NCBI GenBank assembly: GCA_004802705.1
Contig: SGPL01000013.1
Span: 1 to 64,000, forward strand
Reading direction: 5' to 3'
Length of the DNA stretch: 64,000 nucleotides
Source: Bondarzewia mesenterica
Lineage: Eukaryota > Basidiomycota > Agaricomycetes > Russulales > Bondarzewiaceae
The position numbers were made by a program, and so were the translations under genes. This document shows, piece by piece, positions 22,638 to 32,202 of this stretch (positions within the stretch are counted from its first letter, which is position 1; each line of letters opens with the position of its first letter). A model generated the notes under the pieces. It was not told the origin of the DNA. It ran no database searches and was given only the letters and a program-made list of their open reading frames with translations.

Positions 22638-25600
22638 ATGCCGGATACGAGAATTCAGACTCACAATAGTATTGGTGCGCTCATATGTCGCATATATCCA
22701 TCTTTTTTTTGTCCTCCCTCCGTGTTATCAGATGTCCTACTCATTTATTTTGTAACGGATATAGACAATCATGCTACCACTACGACGATCTCAGAAACAC
22801 CCATTTCAAATGATGCTAGTTCTTCTCGGGTGCTATGTCCTTCGCTTTCGCCTGCCGCTCCTGCAGACCTAGAAGAACTTGGCAATACTGACTTTGACGA
22901 CTCTGGATTCTTTGACGACTCTGCCGGCCCTCTTGCTGCTTCAGATCCTGGCTCTCCCACTTCTGACAATGGATCTCCAGAGCTGAATACTTTTCATGAA
23001 TCAATCACGATGCCGTCCTCACTAGAACCTCGAGATGGATCAGATGACGAGGCCAGTGATGACGAGGGGTGCAAGACCGCTGTTCTTGCACTTGATGAAC
23101 CACCAGCAATTCGTCTGGCCTATCTACAGGCAGTTTTAGGAAATATCTGTGATGGCCGAACTGTGTAAGATGTTACTCATCAGCTGAACGACGCTTTGGA
23201 GCTTATCCAAATCTGTACTGGCTGTGAACTTCCACTTCAGCCATGTCCCGCACGAACACTCACGACTGCGAAATGTCATCTCAGGTTGGATGCTGACCAA
23301 TTCTTTCAGCGTATACCTATCTGCTCATCTTGCTTCAAAATATACACCATCGACGATATACAATCTTTTGATTCTCCGAGCTGTACTGTCCCTCGCTGTC
23401 GCGGAATTGTCTATTGGGAGAAGCGTACCTCGGCAGCCGTCAACTCACAATCCAATGTTCTTACGACTGTCAAACATATCCCGGCAAAGATCCTTCCATA
23501 TTGTGGGCTCCTCAACTTCGTACACCGAGCGATGCAATGGCCGGATTTTATAGCCAACTTCATCGAAAATCTCGAAGACTCCGATCATCAGCCACCGGAA
23601 GGACAAACAGAAATGCAAGACATGTGTGATGGTAAGGCATGGGGTGAGAAGGAGATTGGAATCCATCGTACTGTGGATGAATTTGAAACAGTGACAGACA
23701 TCGAGATCGCTCTGAGATCCCGCAAGAGATTGGTGAGTTGCAAGATTGGTCTAAATACCACTTTAAATATCGACTGGTGAGTGCCTATTCAACCTCGTCC
23801 TTTGTGTTTATAAACTGGCATGTTTTATATCAGGTTCAGAATCACGGACGGACGTCCGCATTCTGCAGGGGGTGTCTATGTTAGTTTCAACAACCTCAAG
23901 TGCTCTGTTCGATTCCTGCAACACAATGTTCATCTCGCGATGACCATTCCTGGTCCCAAAGAGCCCAGTCTCGAACAACTTAATCACTGCTTACAACCTC
24001 TTGCAGATGAATTTGGCGAGCTGGTTAAAGGTATGTGAATTTCTTGATGAGAATTACTTATGCATTAGTTTCTTGCAGGCGTAAAAATGTGTGTGTTCAA
24101 CATCGAATGGCCGCTGCCAATCCATGGTGCAGCCCCCAACTAATCATGGGATGTGCCTGCCTCAAGGAAGGTCTCAGGTGCTGCGGGACATTCACATGGG
24201 CGTCATCCATGCAACCTGTGCGACATCACCCAAGTGGCCATCAATACTCTCAAAGCCTATGAATACAAGGGTGAGTCAGCTGGTTTGTCTGATGCTCTTC
24301 TCACGTGAACTAATCTGATTTTACCAGACTTTGTCATGCGCAACGATTGGGATTTACTTATGCATGCTTGGAAGGCTCGTTCGGCATCTAGCAAAATAGC
24401 TCATGAAGCGATCTTGAAGGAGCATGGCATCAGGTGGTCCGCCTTGAATGAAATCTCTAGTTGGATGCCTGCTACATGTTCTCCTGTCGATTTCATGCAC
24501 AACTTTTATCTGGGTTTGATTTTCTAGCATATTCTCAGCTGTGTGAATATCTAACAAAAACTTTTAGGTATCGTCAAGCATTTTCATGATCTCCTGGCCC
24601 CAGGGCATCTCCTGGATGCCACGGGATGGAACTTCTATCAAGAATCGATGAACTCCATTATCTGGCCTTCAGGAATCAGCTGTCTTCCCACAAACATGAG
24701 TGTTTCCTTCTCACGAACCCTTCTTACTTATCAGAAGCCCGGGAGTAGCTCGGGGAAAACCACTCTTTGCAGAAAGCTGATCAATGGAGGTGCTAGATCA
24801 CCATCCAGCCCACTATCCTCTGGCTATGCTGGCGCTTCAGCGAATCCGATACAATCAATCCACAACCACCTGAATATGCATCGAAGAAGCTGCCCGTCAA
24901 TTGGATTCGTAACTGAGCAGAAATGTATCGGTTAGCTGTTTATCTTGCTCTCACTGAACGTATTCTTGCTGCTAGATCTATCAAGCTGGATGACGTTGAC
25001 CGTGCCATCGAGTATCTCTCACTTTTCTGCAAAGGTTGCATCTGACTGAAAATCCCCCTCGTCCCCAATCATTATTTCTCGATGCACTACTGCATGTTCT
25101 TCGAACTCTATGGACCTGTCTATGCTTGGTGGTTATTTGCATTCGAANGCTTCAANNGATTACTCGAGAAAGTCAATCTCAATGGGCATGNNGATGGAGA
25201 GATGGAGACNTCGCTCATGCGAAAGTGGATCGAATATCAANGTTTATATGAACTGGTATGTTCACAGTTTTTCAAGGAATTTTTAATTTGAGCTACGTAC
25301 CCATCCNTAGATGGTTACTCTTCCTGAAGATGCATCTTTGCAAGAGCNGAAGCTCTTAACACNGCTCNTNCAGGATAANNGTGTTTCACGTGGCACCCTC
25401 CGCACCCTCCTGTCAGGCTTCAATAATGNTCTGCTGTAAGCTCGCACCACTTGATGCTGTATTCACATATTACCACACAGATACATCCATCCAAGTTCCC
25501 CATCATTCCAAATTCACGGATTTGCGCAAGCTGGCTCACNNGGAAGTCTACGGCATCCTACTTGAGTATGCCCGCACACTCTGGCCNGATCTCAATCTCA

Positions 25601-26294
25601 TCAATTACATGACCATCNAGCAAGGCACTATGATATTTTCTGCATCGCATTCTGTCAAGCACCTCCCCTTTCTGTACAAGGGTGGTGTCCACTATGGATN
25701 GTGCACAGNGAAGCACANGCAAGNGGATCAATATGCAGTTGTCGAATTCAATGATTTGTGGGTGCCTTGCAGACTGACATATCATTTTGAGTTGCAGATC
25801 GCTGGACGAGCTGCAACTATGTGTTCAGTTGTCGAGCGCATGTTGATGGATGATGAATTGCCCATCTTTCCATGGTCAATANAGTAAGCATGTTCTGTTG
25901 TTTGTCGATATACTGGATAACAGCNTCGGTTTGGAGTTCTNATGATCTAGGGATTACTGTTGTATTTGCCAATCGATTTCATCCTCTCGAGGTCATTGCA
26001 TCTTCACNCATTGNGTCCGCCATGGCCATCATTCNGGTCACTTCACATGAACTAGGGGGAGATATCCCACTCTGGGTAGTCTATTNATTCGACAGAGTAG
26101 GTGCATGCTTAGCTGAAAGGTTAGGGANTGATACGCTGTTTTCAACTTATTCTAGACCANTTTCGAACCTGCCGAAGAATGGTTCAATGAAGCGGCCGAG
26201 GAACTCAATGCCACNGATGATAATTAAGTATAAGTACANTGACGCAACACGTTGGACTANNAAAGCTAAAAANTATGTTTACAGCATGCTATGA
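22638..26294 (+). pseudogene. Tnp2/EnSpm-type transposase, decayed
   Basis: A long reading frame broken by introns (for example one at about 23,777-23,833 and another at about 24,031-24,078). Conserved blocks occur in family order: an acidic N-terminus; paired cysteines (CTGCELPLQPC, CSSCFKIY, CTVPRC); NIDWF; HSAGGVYVSFNNL; IPGPKEPSLEQLNHCL; DVPASRKVSG; HPCNLC; SPVDFMHNFYLG; INSI-type NSIIWPSGI; FELYGPVYAWWLFAFE; and a C-terminal region ending FPWSI. These are the hallmarks of agaricomycete Tnp2-like DDE transposases. Two in-frame stops are seen, TAA at 23166 and TAA at 24141. N calls from 25,148 onward blur the C-terminus. The real 5' end is not resolved; the similarity starts at about 22,755. 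It is probably inactive unless the stops are sequencing errors. Confidence 0.8.
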
Positions 26295-26501
26295 ATACGA
26301 ACAGAACAAATNCCTGCTCTGTCATATCCCGTCAAACATNTCTTGCTCAGTCGCATCTCCCAACAAATCTGNGATTCNTCCTTCCACCTCCTGCACTCCC
26401 GATGGCCCCGCTTCTGGCTCTCCTTCTGCTNCATCGACCCCTGAATTTGTTGGACGCCTTCNCTTAATTTTTTTTTACNACCCCTTTATNGTCCTCAAAT
26501 T

Positions 26502-28134
26502 TTACTTCCTTTCTCTTCCGACTCNGTCCTGCTCGTTTCTCGCGAAGTCTTCTTCAGTTGGCTCACCTTGATCATCCCACAGATCTCCACTCTTGGCAAC
26601 TCTCCNCACCCTGAACAACTGTGGGTTCTCCGCCAAGACTTCNGGCTTAACTTGCCATGCACGGATGCGGTCCTTCAAGNCATATACCTTCGGTGGCNAA
26701 CATTGTACTATGNCACCAGGCACCCNCGGTGTTATCTTCCTTGCGCGATTGGGGTCAGGATCCTCNATNGCATCGATAGCATNGTAGAGCTCTTGTGCNT
26801 GACAATNTTGGTGAGAAGGAGTACCTCAGTATTATTGACAGACACTTACCTCTTGGCTGCGGTAGCTTGGTTTGTGATTAACAAAGTGTTTCCCCACTGT
26901 CCCTTCAGTTGCCNTCTCAACTCCNNAGTCATCCTCNACTTCTGGACAATCATCTGACATTGCNGGGATAGTGAACGCCTGATCGTATTTTTTTCTCTTT
27001 CCACTTTGGATCACACGCATCACTTGCGCNCTTGNGAATGCGCTGGGCNAGTTTCTAGATANAAAGAAATAGAANATAGGAGAAAATAAGNTGAGTAGAG
27101 TNGCATANTTGACTTACAGATCTGACTCACGAATTGAAGTGGGCACGATTGCCTTTCCATGCCTCGGACATCATGCCTTCACTNCCGGCNGGCTNGGGAT
27201 TGGTNACTGATCCACTAGCAGCTGTAGCTTCACCCTCTNNGGTCAGCTCATCATCCTCTTGGACATCATTCTTGTGCTCNTGTCGGTACTCTTTGACCAT
27301 GTAAGAAAACTTGCTCTGAATNCGGTCCTTTAGGTCGTCNTCTGAAAGTTTTTTTCAACACAGGTATGACGAGCATATAGTTGCTAGNGACACTCGTCTC
27401 NACGGNGCGAACATGCCGGAATACCTCAGCCAGGTTTGTGGNNTTGAGACCATCNCGCGCATCTTCATTCCAACNGAATCGCATCAAAGGTACCTTTGTG
27501 AGGGGATCCTTCGGCCATGCATCTGTCTCGGGACNCATACNGTATGGATAGGCCGNTAAGCTCTTGCTGTTCAAGGGGGTCCCCATCAGTTTCTGCAACN
27601 TTTTATTGACAAGGTCCTAATGTCATGGAATCCAGTTTCAAGTGTCCGTCTGCATCAAGCTGGTGAGTTATTTGGTTTTCACAGCGTACCTTTATGACAG
27701 ATGATCGGGATGCCTCCAGGCTCTCTTCCATTGCAATTACTTGGGCACTCCGCTCTTCTTCTGCCTGTGGCCCTTGACCACCCACATCGCCACCATCATC
27801 TATACNACNGAATTCTGGGTTTCNGTCACCCNCTGCACCTCCATCGACTTCTTCGATCACAGCGCCCTCAAGTACCNNAATGNGTGCTTGCAATTCCGNG
27901 TTTTCCTTCTGCATCTTGAGATACAGGTAGTTTATANGTCTTTTGCTCNCCTCTTTGTGTTCCTGCAACTGATAGTCTTTTTCAGCGGTGCCGATAACGA
28001 ATGCAAGGTAAGTACTAACACTTTTATNGTTGTCCTCACGGTATTAATTGAATTCCACTCGCAGTTTCTCGATCTCAGCCACAGCGGCANGTAATGCAGC
28101 ACCGCTTTGGGTATTAGAAGATGCATGGGACATT
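26502..28134 (-). pseudogene. Reverse-strand accessory gene of the transposon
   Basis: A probable multi-exon frame starts at ATG 28134 (MSHASSNTQSGAAL), followed by a coiled coil (INYLYLKMQKEN), an acidic linker (VIEEVDGG, IDDGGDVGGQG), the block PETDAWPKDPLTKVPLMRF with NEDA and TNLAEVFRHVR, and a charged tail around 26,700-26,950. Many N calls and possible stops prevent a firm exon structure. Agaricomycete Tnp2-type elements often carry a second, reverse-oriented protein, which fits the position here between the transposase and the right end. Its function is unknown; a DNA-binding or transposition-helper role is only a guess. Forward-strand splice signals also occur at about 28,015-28,065, so the orientation of the first exon is not fully certain. 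Confidence 0.45.
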
Positions 28135-28513
28135 TTTTGNGCAATGGGATGCGGTTTAGAGGGTGCCNCTGGTAGGNGGTACTCGAGGGGGTGTTCGCNA
28201 GGGGGCTGCATCGCGCNCTCGCCCTCGGGTTATCTTACTGTCCATGGTCTCGATTTGATGCCTATTAGAACTANTGTATGATAATGTCTGATTCTCTGGT
28301 TTTTATTCATCACGCGAGGCTGTTTTCCAGGCCTGAAAATTATGAACCGGTGAGGATCTGTGCAGGAACCACCAGGCCAATATGTCCCAATAAGGATAAT
28401 CAATTTCATTTTTGATAAGTGTAAGGTAAGTGTAAGGTAACTATCCGGTAAGGGTGTGGGTAGGCTAAAATCATACAGAGAGATGATCTGCGGAGGATTT
28501 CTGTATGATTTCA

Positions 28514-28556
28514 GCATGATCTCTGGAGTAACTGTATCATTCTCCAGAGATCATGC
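28514..28556. repeat. Perfect subterminal hairpin
   Basis: GCATGATCTCTGGAG (28514-28528) and its exact reverse complement (28542-28556) flank a 13-nt loop. It lies 18 bp inside the right terminal repeat. Its core TGATCTCT also occurs in the terminal repeat (GCGTGATCTCTCC), so it looks like a subterminal transposase-binding array. Confidence 0.85.
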
Positions 28557-28574
28557 GGATGGTGTAATTTGTTC

Positions 28575-28655
28575 ATGATTTCTGTATTATTTCGGTATTA
28601 TTTGCTGACCACGGAGAGATCACGCCGTGTAGTAATTTTATCGTGAAACGCAGTG
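28575..28655 (-). repeat. Right terminal inverted repeat of the transposon
   Basis: Inverted copy of 18781-18861. The five differences are one C/T change and two pairs in which the left end has CAC where the right end has AAT. Confidence 0.95.
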
Positions 28656-28712
28656 TTCTCAGTCAAAGGCAAGAAATCATCTCCATAAAAATTCGTCGTA
28701 AGATCGTTAAGT

Positions 28713-31123
28713 TCACTTGGACTCGGCATCGCCACCCTTGGTATCACACTGAGTTAGCGATGGCCCCCTGACTAATCCTCTGTCGTCATCCTCTCCCACT
28801 TCACCTTCCCAACCTTCAGCTTTCAGGTACTCCATGAACCGCGCGTCCTCATCCGCAAGGTCGATCCCTGTCATATCCGGAACGAAGAAATATGTCACCA
28901 GAATTCCAGTGACACCACATATTGCTGCAATGATGAAAGTCCATCTACAAAATGGGCTGTTAACAAGAGCGACGATGAACCAAAAGCCGACGATGGCGTA
29001 CTTCTTTCCTAGGTTGTTCTGTATGGGTGTGAAAGCTTGCGTTCCTACTGCTGCTCCGACTTTTCCAATAGCGGCTGACAAGCCATAACATGTTCCTCTG
29101 TACACCCGTTAGTCATATGCCAGTGAATAGTTCGGCACAGACGCAATCTTACCTGATAGGCGTCGGGTACGATCTTTTCCTAAATGAGTAACAATAATGA
29201 GGTATCGAGTAGATATGGACTTACTCCGCGCTCACAAGGCCCAACATATCGCCTGGTCCCTATGTAGTTGTTTAGTCACCGGATTCACCCTGTCTTGGAC
29301 AAGGGCAAGACACACCAAATTGCCGAACGACTGCATCAGGCCATAGCTGAAGTGAACGTGAGCTTAACTGGTTAGAAAGCCAGTTGAAGACTCACAAAAT
29401 CACAAATAGTGGGATGATATTCGTAATCTTCTCGTACGCAACGCCCATGATTAGACCTGCAGCAATCAATTTTGCCATGTCACAAGTAAAGCATCACAGA
29501 ATTTCTGCCCACCAATAACCAAATATCCGCTGAATCCCACCATCATCTTACCAAAGGGATCAGAAGAGCTATGCACATTTTTCACTTGCACATACCGTGT
29601 TTCGCCGACCAAGGGGGTCGCACAGCCAAGCTCCCACAAAGACACCCGGTAAAGCAAGTGCCCCCAGCAATAGCTGCCATTCCGCTGTCGTCTTGATGTC
29701 ACTATTGTGAATGACACTGGAGATAATGGTGCCTGAAAATACACCGTTTGGGAACGTCACCTTGAAGGTTAAAATGTTGAAAACATTGATGTTTAGGCAA
29801 TTGAAGATGCAAGATGAGATTCTTACAAAGTCGTACAAGAACCTGTCCTCTCGACGAAGTTAACAGACACCTCCTTGTTAACCCAAGGAAGACGCACCAA
29901 GCCCCACAAGTCCCTATCAATGTCTTCCAATAGCGTTTGAAGACCAAAAAGTACGGAACACGGCCTAAATGTAAAGACCGACTTATGCTCGATACCCCAA
30001 CTTCATGAACGAGGATGCATGACACTTACGTTTGATGGCACTCTTCCGGAATAACTTGGAGCTCAGCATGCGCAGACGGAAAATCAGGACAGTCAAAGGG
30101 AGTACGATTCCGATCCCGAAGCACACACGCCAAACAGTCGGGAGGTGGTCTTCTCCGGCAGCCGAAATAACGATGAGGAAAACGGACACAGCCAGAGGTC
30201 CACCGAACTGAGAACGCGATGAGAAAGATGAAAGCATACTTATCTTGGACCTACGCTGAGGACAAAGTTAGTGACCATGATAAAAACTGTGGATGGGCTA
30301 TCAAATTTATGTGCGACAAAGATGGAGGATGTCACGTACCCGGCCCTCTATGCTTGATCATCTTCTCGTTGGCTGCCTCACTAGCGCTGGTGGATGAGGC
30401 AGGATATTCCCCTCCGACCCCCTACACATCGCGCATGAGCTATGGAAGTGGGTCTAGGAAACATGAATGTTAACTCACGATGCCAGTTATCCCCCGCGCA
30501 AAAGTCAGAAACCAAAACAATCCTTGGACACTTCCGTGTGCACCATGCGCGACAGTTCCAAGTGTGGCACCGAGGACGATTAAAAGAGTAGTGGACACGA
30601 GAGCTACTTTCCTGCCTACGCGATCACAGACGAGCCCAACGATCACTTGGCCGATGATTGCCCCTGGAGATCGATAGACGAATACACGGGGGCTCAGTCA
30701 GAATCAAAAAATATTTCGTTCGGAGGCGCACCGACAAGGAGTGAGTTGGAAACCCGAGTGGAGACAGAAGATGTATAATCATGGGGATATAACTTCTTGA
30801 ACACGACCTGGTTCGAAAAACCAGTATCAGCAATAGCCCGATAGCCCGAAGAGATCCGGCCTACGGCCACGACAAATCACATACGTTGGACATTGTCATG
30901 AGATTGTTTTGGTCTATACAGTTCAATTTCGGTCATGCTAAAGTGTGAGACGCTGAGTACCGATGGGCTTACACCCATCGCTAATGAGCCCAAAAGCTGC
31001 AGCCGCGATTGTGAAGTAGGCGCTGAGACTCTCTCTAGTGCTAAAGGTTTGGTCCTGCGCATTGGATGAATTGACCAATGCAGGTGTCGTTGAGTTCTTC
31101 TCGGAATCTTTGTGTGTGGACAT
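28713..31123 (-). CDS. MFS transporter, phosphate/glycerophosphodiester (PHS/GIT1) type
   Basis: Seventeen exons from ATG 31123: 31123-30973, 30913-30885, 30807-30732, 30663-30479, 30421-30340, 30286-30255, 30207-30030, 29964-29898, 29842-29827, 29760-29596, 29546-29513, 29456-29396, 29346-29316, 29259-29225, 29179-29153, 29097-29002 and 28944-28713. Phases agree throughout, giving 498 residues. Diagnostic motifs: SDGYQNNLMTMSN in the first helix, the loop motif GLVCDRVGRK, ARGITGIGVGGEYPASS (PHS-family signature), CDPLGRR, and YPTPIRGTCYGLSAAIGK near the C-terminus. Twelve membrane helices are expected at the plasma membrane, importing inorganic phosphate or glycerophosphodiesters with protons; the exact substrate cannot be told apart here. 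Exon 9 has only 16 bp. The stop lies 58 bp from the transposon end. Confidence 0.87.
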
Positions 31124-32202
31124 CAGTATCCGTGCGCACGCCAGCCCTGTACAACTTGGCCAGTGAGAGGGGAATGGGGCAACTGGCAAAGATAACGATC
31201 CTGTTAAGAACAGTTAAAAGCCTGCTGGTGGACGCCAGGAACAAGAGACGAACGAAGCAATACGAATAGAGGAACATTAACACCTATTTCGATGGACGAT
31301 ACGACACACGTGCGTCTTCAACTGCGTGGAACAAGTGAAGAATGTGGTTCGCGATGCATCACATGCGGTCGAACTGCGGGCAAATTTTGTGATTGGGTTC
31401 ACATGAGGGAAGTCAGCGCTTAGCTTCAGCGCTCGTCTACTCACTGCATACGACTTCTGAGAATCTAAGATTCACAGTCAATCCAGAGGTAGGTGTACGT
31501 TACCACTGAGATGACGGTCGACAAGCAACCACTTTTTTTTTAATCTATGAATCAACAGCATCAGAGTCACAATGCATATGAGAAATACAAAAGGACCTGC
31601 TCGCCAACTTGTAAGCGCGCGATTGGCCCATCATAAGGCCTGGCACAGTATAAACACACTCTGGCAGCAAAATGTGATGGCAAATGTTCCAACACGAGGG
31701 AGATTGAGGCAGGCATTCTAGGCGGATGAGCGCACTATCACCTCCAATCAGGCTCTTAGACAGGCCAATCCCATTCGCACGANCTGCGACAGGTTACAAT
31801 CATGAGCTCATGATAGTATTATCACTTACAGGCCCAACTGGGACTTCCTGAACTAAAAAAAACTGTTACTGCAACTTTAGAAGTTTCAATGACTCTGCCG
31901 TGCACGGTTTTAGTAGCTTCACGCACCTTCAATAGTCAAACAGTCAGAAGTATTACTGCAGCGCTGGCCAAGTCTATACCTACATGAACTCGGCACTGGA
32001 AGTCAGTCAAGAGACAGGATAATTGATGCATTTTTTGAAAGGTTCCAGGACGAGTGAGCGGCAAGCGCTGCGGCGGTACTACTACGCTGGTACGGCACAG
32101 ATCCGGATCCATGGATTCTGAAGTTTCAAACTCCGCTCAACTTTGGTTTCTTCCTTCCGCCACCGAAAAGTTGTTACAGCCTAGCTTTGCAGACGATAAA
32201 AA
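31124..32202. promoter_or_regulatory. Divergent upstream region of the MFS transporter and eIF3b
   Basis: About 1.1 kb between two genes transcribed away from each other, so it must hold both promoters. No gene is supported. A poly-T run occurs at about 31,532-31,540. No specific operator is recognised. Confidence 0.5.

Larger units (their letters stand above)
18781..28655. mobile_element. CACTA/EnSpm-like DNA transposon, complete, about 9.9 kb
   Basis: Both ends are defined by an 81-bp terminal inverted repeat beginning CACTGCGTTTCACG; the outermost 5'-CACTG resembles the CACTA/CACTG tips of EnSpm-type elements. Inside are a small plus-strand reading frame (19,153), a PB1-like fragment, a decayed Tnp2-type transposase (about 22.8-25.9 kb, plus) and a reverse-strand accessory frame (about 26.5-28.1 kb). 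No convincing target-site duplication is seen: the bases just outside are AAG on the left and TTC on the right. Loss of the duplication, or later change, would be needed. The insertion lies between the noxR upstream region and the 3' end of the MFS transporter gene, leaving both genes intact. Premature stops suggest this copy is not autonomous. Confidence 0.88.
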
